DNA of 64,000 nt. Source: Enterococcus ureilyticus (GTDB lineage Bacteria > Bacillota > Bacilli > Lactobacillales > Enterococcaceae). The stretch lies in assembly GCF_001730315.1 (NCBI RefSeq), contig NZ_MIKC01000005.1:62001-126000 (forward strand), in the 5' to 3' direction. The position numbers were made by a program, and so were the translations under genes. How positions within the stretch are numbered: position 1 is the stretch's first letter; every line of letters begins with the position of its first letter. The notes under the pieces were generated by a model. The model ran no database searches. It worked only from the letters and a program-made list of their open reading frames with translations, and had not been told where the DNA came from. Positions 39,601 through 48,398 of this stretch are shown here, one piece after another.

Positions 39601-39662
39601 AAAAAAATAGCCTATGATTAATCTTTTCAAGTAAATAAGATTTAACTATAGACTATTTTTTC
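39601..39662 (-). terminator. Terminator after the truncated secreted-protein gene
   Basis: AATAGCCTATG-TTAATCTT pairs imperfectly with AAGATTTAA-ATAGACTATT, with a T-run on the minus strand at 39607-39601. It follows the stop at 39683. Confidence 0.7.
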
Positions 39663-39682
39663 ATCGTTCAAAATGGTTGTTT

Positions 39683-40282
39683 CTAAGAAACTACCGTCAC
39701 ATTAATTTCTGTTCTCTCATAAGAGATTTCGTCGATTACTGTCACAGATGACGTCCCAGGTTCTACTCCTATTATTTCTTTTATTCGGTTTGTTTCGTCT
39801 AAATTGTTCTTACCAAATGCGATTCGGTCATTTCTTTTTTCGTAGAACACTTCTTTCTTTAAGCGATATTCTTCTGGTAGTCCAATTGTGGCTTGCGCTT
39901 CGATTTGATAGCTTTCGCCAACCTTTATCTTGACTTCTTTTTCTTTGACGATTGGCGCTGTCTTTTTATATGGCACTAATTCCAGCTCATAAGTGTCGCC
40001 CTTTCCCCATCTCATACAATAATAAAGGTAGGTTAACGTTTTATTCGATGGATTGCTCGTTTCCCACGTTGCGTAGAATCGGCCATTTCTTTCATCATAC
40101 TGGCGTATTCCTCTTCCGCTAACCCAATTAGTCGGATTTTCTAGGTCTTCACTCTTTTCAAACACAACTAATCGTTTGTTCGTTACTATCACATAGGGAT
40201 TATTTAAATCTACTTTACTGAAAAAATGATCTTGATCTGAATCATAATCAATTTTCCCCGTATATTTTTTACCTACGGTCAA
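39683..40282 (-). CDS. Secreted-type protein remnant with lost signal peptide (hypothetical)
   Basis: About 199 residues. The N-terminal half (GKKYTGKIDYDSDQDHFF) resembles pre-peptidase-type or other extracellular beta domains, and the end (VKIKVGESYQIEAQ...VEPGTSSVTVI...INVTVV) resembles a bacterial Ig-like (Big2-like) repeat. The only in-frame start is TTG at 40282 without a ribosome site. The frame stays open upstream for about 17 more codons to a TGA. Just beyond, in another frame, ATG at 40349 opens MKMKKIM, a typical signal-peptide start that stops at once. A deletion or frameshift that removed the hydrophobic core is the simplest reading, so the gene is probably non-functional. Confidence 0.55.
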   Translation of the reverse strand: MTVGKKYTGKIDYDSDQDHFFSKVDLNNPYVIVTNKRLVVFEKSEDLENPTNWVSGRGIRQYDERNGRFYATWETSNPSNKTLTYLYYCMRWGKGDTYELELVPYKKTAPIVKEKEVKIKVGESYQIEAQATIGLPEEYRLKKEVFYEKRNDRIAFGKNNLDETNRIKEIIGVEPGTSSVTVIDEISYERTEINVTVVS

Positions 40283-40430
40283 TTCATCTGCTTCTGCTTT
40301 AGTGTTCCCAAAATCATCTTTATTCGCTCATAATCTTTTTCATTTTCATGAAAAATAATCATTTATTTCTTCTACAAATTGTATTGTTGGTTACTATATC
40401 TATAATTTGTTATCAGAAATTTATATTTAC

Positions 40431-40640
40431 CTATTCCAAAACAGTTATACCACTATCTGATAAGACTTTACCAATAAACAAGAAAATACCATCTAAAAGC
40501 AGAACCGTCATATTCACACCAAAAAAGATCGATAACTTTTCAATTCCTTGGATTTTTTCTTTTGTTCTAAGAGTCATGTATAAAATAAAATTACTGCCAT
40601 ATGTAAAAACTGTCAGTACCATTACAAGTTCTATCAACAC
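40431..40640 (-). CDS. Small hypothetical membrane protein
   Basis: A protein of 69 residues from GTG at 40640, placed five to six bases after AGGAGAG. Two hydrophobic segments (about 3-25 and 41-62) flank a charged loop (RTKEKIQGIEK), so a two-TM membrane protein. A plus-strand frame covering the same bases has no ribosome site and I treat it as a shadow. No family recognised. It lies upstream of the signal-peptide-less remnant on the same strand. Confidence 0.55.
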   Translation of the reverse strand: MLIELVMVLTVFTYGSNFILYMTLRTKEKIQGIEKLSIFFGVNMTVLLLDGIFLFIGKVLSDSGITVLE

Positions 40641-40800
40641 TGCTTCTCTCCTCACAGCTTTTTTGTTTGTACTCCATTCATTTTACGCTAGCATTGGCTT
40701 TTTTCAAAGGGAAGAATCATTGAATTTTTGGCAGAAACTATTTCAGTCAAAAATTTCTATGTTAGAATAGATAAAAATGTAAATGGTTAGGAGAATAAGT

Positions 40801-41100
40801 ATGAATGAATTGATTCAAGAAATAAATGCGTTTCGAGATGAACGGAATTGGCGTCCTTATAACACCCCAAAAAGTTTAGCCATTTCAATTTCTTTAGAAG
40901 CCTCAGAACTATTGGAAAACTTCCAATGGTGTTCCAGTGAACAAGCAGTCTCAGCCACTTTTGAAAATATCCAAGAGGAGCTAGCAGATGTCCTCATCTA
41001 TTCACTCATGTTGGCTTCAGACTTAGACCTAGATGTTCCACAAATCATTCGTGAAAAGATGAAAAAAAACGCAGTGAAATATCCTGTAGAACCAAAATAA
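40801..41100 (+). CDS. MazG-like nucleotide pyrophosphohydrolase
   Basis: A 99-residue all-alpha NTP pyrophosphohydrolase of the MazG-like/dCTPase group. The metal-binding motif is EASELLENFQW followed by EELADVLIYSLMLASDLD, with the E-x-x-E and E-x-x-D pairs conserved. Such enzymes remove unwanted (d)NTPs. The ATG at 40801 lies eight bases after AGGAG; the longer frame starts before it. Monocistronic. Confidence 0.85.
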   Translation: MNELIQEINAFRDERNWRPYNTPKSLAISISLEASELLENFQWCSSEQAVSATFENIQEELADVLIYSLMLASDLDLDVPQIIREKMKKNAVKYPVEPK

Positions 41101-41275
41101 TGGTATTGTTTTGATAGCAGTAGCCATCTCATCCATCCACTTCAAGGAAGCTAGTATTCTATTCTCTTTATTAAAAACAAGAATGGACAGTTATTTCCTT
41201 TTTAATGAAAGAGATAATTTACACATGAAAAGTACTAGAAAATACTCATTCATGTAATTTTTTTCCAACCCTTTA

Positions 41276-41304
41276 TTGACCCTAAAACGGTTTTCCTATA
41301 AAAT
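41276..41304 (+). promoter_or_regulatory. Candidate promoter in the gene-free 41.1-41.9 kb region
   Basis: TTGACC (41276-41281), 17 bases, TAAAAT (41299-41304) on the plus strand. No gene with a ribosome site follows before the plus-strand terminator at 41531-41567, so it could drive a small RNA of about 250 nt. Confidence 0.4.
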
Positions 41305-41330
41305 GGAAGTTAGATAGAAACGAATAGGAT

Positions 41331-41376
41331 AAAAAAAAAGCACTTCATGATTTAGCTACCAACTAAATCATGAAGC
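41331..41376 (-). terminator. Minus-strand terminator without an assigned gene
   Basis: CTTCATGATTTAG pairs perfectly with CTAAATCATGAAG around a 7-base loop, followed on the minus strand by nine T. The upstream minus-strand bases hold only a 17-codon frame (MSMYKYWLKQLDWSGVH), so a small RNA or peptide transcript is possible. Confidence 0.75.
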
Positions 41377-41530
41377 CCTGAACAGTCAGTGAACACCTGA
41401 CCAATCAAGTTGCTTAAGCCAATATTTATACATTGACATCTTCCATTTTACTCAATTTTGACAGAAATTTCTAGAGGTTTGTACTAGTTTTTTCTGGCAT
41501 GGAGATGTTTATGTTTATTTATTGAACTTA

Positions 41531-41567
41531 CAATGGCGTTGGATGTGTATCCAGCGCCATTTTTTTA
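41531..41567 (+). terminator. Plus-strand terminator without an assigned gene
   Basis: AATGGCGTTGGAT pairs with ATCCAGCGCCATT (one mismatch) and is followed by seven T. A possible promoter TTGACA-16-TGTACT lies about 50 bases upstream, giving a candidate transcript of about 80 nt. Confidence 0.8.
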
Positions 41568-41590
41568 TTTATCCGTTTCTATCTGGTAGG

Positions 41591-41708
41591 AACGCTTGCT
41601 TACTTTTTTTCATAACATATCAATGTCAACCAACCATTGACAAGATTAAAGGCTGATCCCAACCAGCCTTACCCATTCTCCTGGATGATTAAACGAGTAA
41701 GCAGCGTT
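41591..41708. repeat. 118-bp dyad enclosing two hairpins (structured RNA or MITE-like element)
   Basis: AACGCTTGCTTAC (41591-41603) pairs with GTAAGCAGCGTT (41697-41708) with one bulge. Inside are AAGGCTG/CAGCCTT around 41650-41671 and TGTCAA/TTGACA around 41622-41642. No coding frame. It could be a structured RNA (either strand) or a small inverted-repeat element. Confidence 0.5.
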
Positions 41709-41846
41709 TCTTTTAAGCTAATAGTCAATTACTACTCCCAAGTATTCTTTAAGAAAATGCAATGTACAAACCAACGCACCCTTTTTCAATACTTCCTTTT
41801 ATAAAAACATCGTTATTTGTATTTTCTTAATTGATGACTATTAGCA

Positions 41847-41882
41847 CTGGAGATAAGCATTTTGCTTATCTCCAGTTTTTTG
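41847..41882 (+). terminator. Plus-strand terminator without an assigned gene
   Basis: CTGGAGATAAGC pairs perfectly with GCTTATCTCCAG around a 5-base loop and is followed by six T. The nearest plus-strand gene ends 750 bases upstream, so it probably ends a non-coding transcript. Confidence 0.8.
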
Positions 41883-41902
41883 ATTGAGCTTTTTTTAAAC
41901 GC

Positions 41903-42415
41903 TCAGCCAAAATAAAGTTTGTCTAAAAAATCCAAATCCCACGTATTTGTCAGATCTATAAAATAAGAATGTTGCCAACGTTGTGTCTCCGCTGCTGTTT
42001 TATTCAACCCCTTTATCCAGTCTGGATAAAGGCGTAAGGCCATTTTACCTCGTTTTTTCTTATTAGTTAAACTATTTTTATCTGCTAAAATTGATTTTGG
42101 AAAGACAAATTGTCCTATTTTATCTTGATCAAATATAGTGATGATTAATTTATCTGGTGCTGACTCGTAGTCGTAAGGTTGATTTTTACGGTTCTCGTCT
42201 TTTTCCCAAAATGCAACAAAATAGCCTAACTTTTTAGGTGTTTTTTTGGCTCTTCTACTTCTAAAGGATTGATTTCCTACTTCAAAGGTTGCGCCTTCGT
42301 AGGCTTTATTTTGTTCTTCTATTTTAAATTCTGATAAGTGATCTATTCCCATTTCTTTAATAATTTTTGCTACATAATCAATTGATTTTATGCTATTACA
42401 CCCCCTTTTATTCAC
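41903..42415 (-). CDS. mepB: MepB-family protein
   Basis: A protein of about 170 residues matching the MepB family (GATFEVG, RRAKKTPKKLGYFVAFWEK, FPKSIL blocks). In Staphylococcus mepB lies with the mepRA multidrug regulator and pump, but here it is alone and the biochemical role is unknown. The frame opens with GTG at 42415, but the best ribosome site (AGGGGG) is inside the frame, and the first codon at proper distance is ATA in front of KSIDYV. The true start is therefore uncertain, perhaps at that ATA. Confidence 0.82.
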   Translation of the reverse strand: MNKRGCNSIKSIDYVAKIIKEMGIDHLSEFKIEEQNKAYEGATFEVGNQSFRSRRAKKTPKKLGYFVAFWEKDENRKNQPYDYESAPDKLIITIFDQDKIGQFVFPKSILADKNSLTNKKKRGKMALRLYPDWIKGLNKTAAETQRWQHSYFIDLTNTWDLDFLDKLYFG

Positions 42416-42610
42416 TATGTCAACGAGTTAGACTGAATTATTGTATCATGCCATTTTCTTAAAAAGAAAGCACTTTTCATCGTTTTTCCTACGTTTAGAA
42501 ATACTTACAAAAAAATACAACCAACGCTAACCGTTTGCTGCACTTTTTCAAAATTGTTCTAGTGATTTTAGCTGTTACCAATAAGTTCCTATGTAACAAT
42601 GATAGACCGA

Positions 42611-42970
42611 TCAGAAAATTCTTTGCGAAATTGACCAGGTTTCGTATTCCGGCATATCAAAAATGTATTTTTCCCTATGTGTTTTTTTATAGTCTTGTTC
42701 AATTAAGCGAATTGTATCGATGGCAGTATCATTTTCTAGTGCATAATCATTAAAGATAAAAAAAATAACCAATGTGCATTTTTCATCTATCGCCATCAAT
42801 TTAGGTAGGGTTACAGCCAATGTCTCAGCATTTATTTTGGCTACTAATTGATTGGCTTGCGTTGCCAATTTTTGATAATAATCAATGAATTCTTGGTCGA
42901 TATTGATTGTTTGGTCCACTGTTGCCACATACTCTTTTAACTGAATGTTCCATAAAAATCCTTCTCCCAC
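42611..42970 (-). CDS. Hypothetical protein
   Basis: A soluble protein of 119 residues from GTG at 42970, seven bases after AGGAGG; an ATG at 42988 lies before that site. It opens MGEGFLWNIQLKEYV, continues with a helical region and a hydrophobic strand (LVIFFIF), and ends with Tyr/Lys-rich sequence. No family recognised. It stands alone between mepB and the LysR gene, with no conserved partner visible. Confidence 0.65.
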   Translation of the reverse strand: MGEGFLWNIQLKEYVATVDQTINIDQEFIDYYQKLATQANQLVAKINAETLAVTLPKLMAIDEKCTLVIFFIFNDYALENDTAIDTIRLIEQDYKKTHREKYIFDMPEYETWSISQRIF

Positions 42971-43158
42971 GATGTTTCCTCCTGTCATACAGCTACTATA
43001 CTACATCTCACATCTCAAAACTCAGCTACATACTTGCTCTATTTTTATTCATTATCTCTTATTTAAGATAGCACAGGACACCTATTTTTTTCCATTAAAA
43101 CGGCTATTTTATTTACACAATAATCTTTCGATTCATTTAACGACCATTCTTAAGCAGT

Positions 43159-43983
43159 TCAACTATTTGTTTTATGACAATAGACCTGAATCCATCGATT
43201 GATTGCTTGCAATTGTGATGATTCGATGTGTTGTCTTTTTATAAAATAAAAGTTTCTTCGATATTCTTGGCTTAGAGAATGCCAGGTTATTTTCTTCGTC
43301 AGGGATTTTTTGGATATGATGGATTGACCTATGCCTTGCTCTAAACATCGAATGATCATTTCATTATTTTTGATGACCATCTTTTGAGGATTCAGATTCT
43401 GCTCTAAAAAATAACGTTCTGTATAATGAAAAACACCAGAAGTTTCCTCTCGAACAAGCCAAAGCTTTTGAGAAAAATCACCAGCGTGAACTAACTCATC
43501 GGATAAAATCTCTTGGCGAATAATTGAATCTGTGACTAAAGGTTTTTCAATAAAGCCAAAGTGTGCTTGATGTTTTTCGATTTTGTCTAAGACCTGTTCA
43601 GAGTTATCCATTTCTAAAATAAATGAAACCTCTGGAAATTGGCTTATCAATTGTACTATCATTTCTGGCAGATAATACACGGCGAATGTATTCGAAGCAA
43701 CAATCCGACATGTTTCTCTAGGAATTGCTTTGATTCGCAGTGCTTGTAGTGCATCTTCCCAATCATCTGATAAATTAAGCAAATGATGATATAAAATATC
43801 TGCTTGCTTGGTTGTGATGATTTCTTGGCGCCCATTTCGAATAAATAGTTGAATAGCCAGTTCTTCTTCTAATTGTTTAATTTGATTAGACACTGCTGGT
43901 TGGGAGATAAACAGCTGTTCTGCCGCTTTTGAAAAATTTTTTGTTTCGTAAACACTACGAAAGGTTTTCAGTAATTTAAACAT
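43159..43983 (-). CDS. LysR-family transcriptional regulator
   Basis: A 274-residue LysR-type regulator: N-terminal winged helix-turn-helix (about 1-60, [27 protein letters not shown] pattern, given here only in part) and a C-terminal periplasmic-binding-like effector domain (about 88-274). The ATG at 43983 follows GGAAAGGG. It is divergent from the YeiH-type transporter gene 118 bases away and very likely controls it; LysR-YeiH pairs are common. The effector is unknown. Confidence 0.9.
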   Translation of the reverse strand: MFKLLKTFRSVYETKNFSKAAEQLFISQPAVSNQIKQLEEELAIQLFIRNGRQEIITTKQADILYHHLLNLSDDWEDALQALRIKAIPRETCRIVASNTFAVYYLPEMIVQLISQFPEVSFILEMDNSEQVLDKIEKHQAHFGFIEKPLVTDSIIRQEILSDELVHAGDFSQKLWLVREETSGVFHYTERYFLEQNLNPQKMVIKNNEMIIRCLEQGIGQSIISKKSLTKKITWHSLSQEYRRNFYFIKRQHIESSQLQAINRWIQVYCHKTNS

Positions 43984-44101
43984 AGTAACCCTTTCCATTC
44001 ATTTTCGTTATAGATATTATTTTAACTATTTATTTCTCAAATGCAAATTATTTCGTTATACTAGATTCAAAGAGATACAAAGAAAGAAGAGGAATGATTT
44101 A

Positions 44102-45136
44102 GTGAAAAATAATAATGGAAAAAATTCTTATGCAACAACGATCATGCTCATTTTACCAGGACTAATAACTGCGTTTGTCGTAGCTGTTATCAGCAAAGTA
44201 GTGGCTATTTGGCTACCAACTCTGGGCGCTGCTACGATTGCTATTTTACTGGGTATTTTATTAGGCAATACTTTTTTGAAAAATCCAGTTCTTGAAAAAG
44301 GAACCAAAATTGCTGAAGGAAAGTTGTTAGAATTTTCCGTGGTCTTGTTAGGGGCAACCGTTACCTTTCAGACCATTGCTCAAATCGGGCTAAAAGGCGG
44401 ACTTTTTATCCTTTTACAAATGAGTTTGACAATTATTGCGACGTATATTCTTGGAAAAAAAATGTTATTTTCAGATAATATGTCCTTATTGATGGCTGGT
44501 GGAAATGCTGTCTGTGGCTCATCTGCGATTGCATCGATCGCCCCTTCGATCCATGCAAAGGAAGAAGAGAAAGGGCAAATCATCACTTTAGTCAATTTGC
44601 TAGGCACGATCCTGATGCTGCTACTCCCTCTTATTGGGTCTGTTATTTATGGGAGTGACATTTTAACAAAAAGTGCTTTGATTGGCGGTACTTTACAGTC
44701 CGTTGGGCAAGTAGTAGCAAGTGCCAGTATGATCAATGGACAAGTAGTGGAACTCGCTATGTTATTTAAGATCATGCGCATCATGTTGTTGGTAGTAGTT
44801 GTTTACCTTTTTGGTCGCTTCAAACAACAACGAACGCCTAGTTTAGAGACTGTCGGATCACCATCTAAGAAAAAGAGCTCAGCTTTACCATGGTACGTAG
44901 TAGGATTTCTTTTATTTTGTATTGTAAATAGTCTGATTCATTTACCGAAAGAATTCAGTGAAATAGCCCATTTCTTTAGTGGTTGGTTTGAAATCACTGC
45001 TTTAGCAGCAATTGGTTTACGCTTAGACTTTCAAAAGTTTTTCAAAGAAGGAAAACGTTTTTTGATTTACGGATTATCCGTTGGTTTTATTCAAGTACTT
45101 TTAGCAATCGTCTTGATTTCATTATTAAGTATTTAA
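44102..45136 (+). CDS. YeiH-family putative sulfate/anion exporter
   Basis: A 344-residue membrane protein with ten or eleven TM segments of the YeiH (UPF0324) family. Family blocks include [21 protein letters not shown] and [15 protein letters not shown] with the conserved Cys. Members are annotated as putative sulfate exporters, with weak evidence. GTG start, seven bases after GAGGAA. Divergent from the LysR regulator; ends at the terminator at 45135-45177. Confidence 0.88.
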   Translation: MKNNNGKNSYATTIMLILPGLITAFVVAVISKVVAIWLPTLGAATIAILLGILLGNTFLKNPVLEKGTKIAEGKLLEFSVVLLGATVTFQTIAQIGLKGGLFILLQMSLTIIATYILGKKMLFSDNMSLLMAGGNAVCGSSAIASIAPSIHAKEEEKGQIITLVNLLGTILMLLLPLIGSVIYGSDILTKSALIGGTLQSVGQVVASASMINGQVVELAMLFKIMRIMLLVVVVYLFGRFKQQRTPSLETVGSPSKKKSSALPWYVVGFLLFCIVNSLIHLPKEFSEIAHFFSGWFEITALAAIGLRLDFQKFFKEGKRFLIYGLSVGFIQVLLAIVLISLLSI

Positions 45137-45177
45137 AAAGAGGTTACTTCAGCCTTACACTGGAGTAACCTCTTTTC
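45135..45177. terminator. Bidirectional terminator between yeiH and psiE-like genes
   Basis: AAAAGAGGTTACT pairs perfectly with AGTAACCTCTTTT, with a shorter inner CA/TG. It lies between convergent genes. Confidence 0.87.
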
Positions 45178-45180
45178 TGT

Positions 45181-45633
45181 TTATTTAATTGATTCTTTGC
45201 TCTCGTCCACATTGGTTTTAAATCCCACATAAGACTTATTGCCGCTTAAATTAAGTACAAACAATACAATCACCAATGATAAAATTGACACTGATAACAG
45301 TAAAGTTTGAATTGCATCCCCATGTATCACCATCAGTTGTCTTAAGATTGCCGTAATACAAATCAGAATCAAATACCTAATTGGAATATGATGACCTTCT
45401 TGAATATAACGAATCACCATCATAATAAACTCAAATAACATGAAAAATGCCACAACTTCCTGCATTACGATCGATAAGTTTTTTGGTGTCATTGGTTTGG
45501 CAATAAATGTACTGATGTCAATCAATTGACGAATCATAAAAATTAAAATAAGTACGGCAAGCACGCCTAAAACAATATCTAAAACAAGATTGACATATTT
45601 TTTCATTATTCCGAAACGCTGATCTTCTTTCAT
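45181..45633 (-). CDS. PsiE-like phosphate-starvation-inducible family protein
   Basis: A 150-residue membrane protein with four TM segments (about 15-35, 58-77, 85-103, 109-128) of the PsiE family. Marks are the MFEFIMMVIRYIQEGHHIPIRYLI-type loop, with the conserved His pair and Arg. Function in E. coli is unknown beyond phosphate-starvation induction. GGAGGAC precedes the ATG. Monocistronic. Confidence 0.82.
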   Translation of the reverse strand: MKEDQRFGIMKKYVNLVLDIVLGVLAVLILIFMIRQLIDISTFIAKPMTPKNLSIVMQEVVAFFMLFEFIMMVIRYIQEGHHIPIRYLILICITAILRQLMVIHGDAIQTLLLSVSILSLVIVLFVLNLSGNKSYVGFKTNVDESKESIK

Positions 45634-45918
45634 TTTTGTCCTCCTTTCATTTTAATAGCGAGATAGCCTATAACGCTCGATGCCATGCATCTGTCTAACC
45701 TAAGACTTTCACTATTTTTCCTCATAAGAATAATATATCATTTTTTTTACACGATGTAAAAATCTAAAACTAAAAAAATGTATACAAAACGAACCACTTA
45801 AATCCATTATTGTGAACATCAATCTAAAAAATCAGAGTGAAAAATACAGCTAAAGCCCCAAGATTCTTAATGATACATATGTTATTTTTAAATCAGAACG
45901 TTTAGGGGGAATTATTTT
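45634..45918. other. Intergenic stretch without recognised features
   Basis: About 285 A/T-rich bases between divergent psiE-like and traX-like genes. I see no reading frame with a ribosome site and no strong dyad; promoters for both genes presumably lie here. Confidence 0.5.
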
Positions 45919-46647
45919 ATGAACAAAAAATTAGATGCCTTTCATTTAAAGGTAATTGCAATTGTTGCTATGTTGCTGAATCATATTGGTAGCGGGTTTA
46001 AGCTTTATGAGTATTCCGATCAGTTATTCTTTTTTACTGAATTCATTGGGAAGTTGACGTTTCCTATCATGGCCTATTTATTAGTGGAAGGCTTTCATTA
46101 CACGCGAAATATCAAAAAATATGCAACGCGTTTAGCTTTCTTCTGGATTATTTCTATCTATCCATTTCATATGTTATTCTATCCTGATCATCCTTTTAGT
46201 GCGACCGAGTTAGTCAATAATATTTTCTTTACGCTTCTAATGGGGCTGATTTTGATTACTTTATATGATAAAACAGAAAATACAGCTGAACATATCCTTT
46301 TAGTCATTGGCTTTTCTTTTGCCACAGTAATGTCTGATTGGAATTTGATTGGCGTGTTGATCATTTTTGGTTTTTATCGGATTCAAAATCCTAACTTTAA
46401 AAAAATTATTCCGCCCGTTTATGCGGCTGGGTTCTTGTTTTTATTGCTATTGATTGCCTATCTTATTTCCCCTAGTTCAGTCCCTTGGTATGAACTGGTA
46501 TCCGTTTTGGGCATTTTAGGAACAATTCCGTTGCTTTTACATTATAATGGTCAACGTGGCTACTCGCCAAATTGGGTTAAATGGGGCTTTTATCTATTTT
46601 ACCCACTGCACATGGTTATACTGATCATAATTCGCGGAATGTTGTAA
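45919..46647 (+). CDS. TraX-family membrane protein
   Basis: A 242-residue integral membrane protein with about seven TM segments, of the TraX family. Marks are the opening IKVIAIVAMLLNHIG (approximate), FIGKLTFPIMAYLLVEGFHYT and the C-terminal FYLFYPLHMVIL. TraX of F plasmid acetylates pilin, but chromosomal members in Gram-positives are acyltransferase-3-like proteins of unknown substrate. There are no conjugation genes nearby. Ribosome site AGGGGGAA. Ended by a terminator. Confidence 0.88.
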   Translation: MNKKLDAFHLKVIAIVAMLLNHIGSGFKLYEYSDQLFFFTEFIGKLTFPIMAYLLVEGFHYTRNIKKYATRLAFFWIISIYPFHMLFYPDHPFSATELVNNIFFTLLMGLILITLYDKTENTAEHILLVIGFSFATVMSDWNLIGVLIIFGFYRIQNPNFKKIIPPVYAAGFLFLLLLIAYLISPSSVPWYELVSVLGILGTIPLLLHYNGQRGYSPNWVKWGFYLFYPLHMVILIIIRGML

Positions 46648-46666
46648 GAAATTTTAGCTCCTGATC

Positions 46667-46712
46667 ATAAAAAAAGCAAAAAAATCATCGAGATTTTTTG
46701 CTTTTTTTATTT
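46667..46712. terminator. Terminator between traX-like and CPBP genes
   Basis: AAAAAAGCAAAAAAATC pairs with GATTTTTTGCTTTTTT around a 5-base loop. The two flanking genes converge here. Confidence 0.85.
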
Positions 46713-46720
46713 CTATTTTA

Positions 46721-47389
46721 TTATATCAAACCTAAAGCAATCACGATTGCTGGAAGTATATTGTTTAAAAAATGAATGGATATACTTACCTCCAAGCGTT
46801 GTGTTTTATAGTACGATAGTGAAAGAATCAGCCCCATCAAACCATAAATCAAAAAACTAATCAAGTTTGTTGGTCCATGAATCAAGCCAAATAAAACGGA
46901 GCTGATTGCAATACTAACAATTGGAAATTTTTCTAACCAATAGCCAATGATGCCACCTCTAAAAACAATTTCCTCCATAATTGGTGCTGAAATCCCAAGC
47001 AACAATATAATCAATAATGGATTTTCACCTGTAAATATAGTTTGAATCACCGCATCATTAGCCGTTGACTTAGCTCCTTGATTATTCAATAATAACGTTC
47101 CGCCGATAGCGATAACTCTTGCTAAGATAATCCCAACAATTATGATCCCAATATTTTTCTTCGTTAGAAAATCAAATTTGAAACTCAAAAAGCCTAGCTT
47201 TTTTGCGACATAAATCAATAGCCAGATATTTCCAATTGCCAATAAAATCAATAAAATCGTTGCAAATAGCGGCATGTTCACTTCGCCCATTTCCATTGAA
47301 AATCCCTTTGCTATTGTATAGGCAGTCATACTAACTTGGCTCAATAAGAACAATCCAATAACAATAAAAAACTTTTTAATATACTCCAT
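46721..47389 (-). CDS. CPBP-family intramembrane metalloprotease
   Basis: A 222-residue membrane protein of the CAAX prenyl protease-like (Abi/CPBP) family with about six TM segments. Motif 1 MEEIVFRG holds Glu139-Glu140 and Arg144; motif 2 FGLIHG holds His171; motif 3 HFLNN is near residue 207. Members process peptides, for example bacteriocin immunity or sigma-factor control. GGGGAG six bases before the ATG. No bacteriocin gene is nearby. Confidence 0.88.
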   Translation of the reverse strand: MEYIKKFFIVIGLFLLSQVSMTAYTIAKGFSMEMGEVNMPLFATILLILLAIGNIWLLIYVAKKLGFLSFKFDFLTKKNIGIIIVGIILARVIAIGGTLLLNNQGAKSTANDAVIQTIFTGENPLLIILLLGISAPIMEEIVFRGGIIGYWLEKFPIVSIAISSVLFGLIHGPTNLISFLIYGLMGLILSLSYYKTQRLEVSISIHFLNNILPAIVIALGLI

Positions 47390-47617
47390 CCAATACTCCC
47401 CTTCTTATACAGTAAAATTCTGTATGTATTCATGATAGCAAAGTATGGTGGATGAGTAAATTAAATTTTATACCAACTTTACATACAACGCGATAATTGA
47501 CGCCATAGATTCTTTGACGAGTTTTATAGATATGTAATCATTTCTTGAAATCGAGGCTCCTAAAACCCGCTTTTTTAATCGAGCAGGTAGCTGTGGATCA
47601 ATCGTTTTGATACAGCT

Positions 47618-47815
47618 TTACAAGCGTCTCTTAAAGCAGAGCCTGCCCCCCGATACAGGTAGTACTTCTTGCTCGCTTTTCAATAAGACAATGCTTTGGA
47701 CTGCTACTTTTCGAGCAGATCTAACATGTTCCTGTGCTAATGTTATTACCTGTTGAAATTGTTTTTGATCAACAATTTTATCAATTACAGTTAGTAACTC
47801 ACTTACTGAAACCAA
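47618..47815 (-). pseudogene. Remnant of a GH3 glycoside hydrolase
   Basis: A 65-codon frame holding TLAQEHVRSARKVAVQSIV followed by LLKSEQEVLPV, which matches the junction region of family 3 glycoside hydrolases (ARxAAxxSIVLLKNE...LPL). Before and after it the similarity stops and the frame ends in unrelated sequence. No ribosome site and no catalytic Asp motif. It is a decayed internal fragment of a beta-glucosidase or beta-N-acetylhexosaminidase gene. A further about 200 bases on each side hold nothing I can recognise. Confidence 0.55.
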
Positions 47816-47879
47816 AAAATAGCTGTAAAGCGACTTTCCAAGCTATTATATTCAATTTAGCCTAACCTTAAAATGAGTT

Positions 47880-47910
47880 CAAAAAAATACCCACTCGAAT
47901 GAGTGGGTAC
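47880..47910 (-). terminator. Terminator of infC-rpmI-rplT
   Basis: TACCCACTC (47888-47896) pairs perfectly with GAGTGGGTA (47901-47909); seven T follow on the minus strand. Confidence 0.9.
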
Positions 47911-47938
47911 AAACGCTGATAAATCAACGAAGATTCAA

Positions 47939-48298
47939 TTATTTAGCTAAAGCACCTTTAGCTTGGTCAGCTAATGCTGTAAAAGCTGCTGCATCGTTCA
48001 CTGCTAATTCAGCTAACATTTTGCGGTTGATGTCAATCTCTGCCAATTTCAAACCGTGCATTAATTTAGAATAGCTCAAGCCATTCATACGAGCTGCTGC
48101 ATTGATACGTGCAATCCATAATTTACGGAAATCACGTTTCTTTTGACGACGATCTCTGTATGCATAACTATAAGATTTCATTACTTGTTCTTTTGCTGTT
48201 TTAAATAAAGTATGTTTTGATCCGTAATAGCCTTTCGCTAACTTAAGGATCTTTTTACGACGTTTACGGCTTACTACGCCACCTTTAACACGTGCCAT
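47939..48298 (-). CDS. rplT: 50S ribosomal protein L20
   Basis: A 119-residue L20, a primary 23S rRNA-binding protein needed for early 50S assembly. The basic N-terminal helix ([19 protein letters not shown]) and globular C-terminal domain are complete. AGGAGG precedes the ATG. In Firmicutes L20 represses its own operon by binding the infC leader; that is expected here. Confidence 0.98.
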   Translation of the reverse strand: MARVKGGVVSRKRRKKILKLAKGYYGSKHTLFKTAKEQVMKSYSYAYRDRRQKKRDFRKLWIARINAAARMNGLSYSKLMHGLKLAEIDINRKMLAELAVNDAAAFTALADQAKGALAK

Positions 48299-48398
48299 GG
48301 TTAATTCCTCCTAATATATCTGTTGTCTCTATGAGTTATTTTTAATTGCTAAGTTGTGACAAGAATCTTTTCAGCTCTCTCAAATCAAGCAAGCTTTT

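Noticed and set aside
40348-40770. Plus-strand reading frame of 140 codons opposite the small membrane protein gene
   Set aside because: No ribosome site before its ATG, and the minus-strand frame has a good AGGAGAG site and two clean TM segments; the plus frame is low-complexity shadow sequence.
41276-41570. Fst-type toxin-antitoxin (par) locus
   Set aside because: Terminators and promoters on both strands suggested it, but I found no short hydrophobic toxin peptide with the Fst pattern and no convincing direct repeats.
45919-46647. Conjugative element (TraX)
   Set aside because: No other transfer, relaxase or integrase genes are nearby; chromosomal TraX-family proteins are common in Firmicutes.
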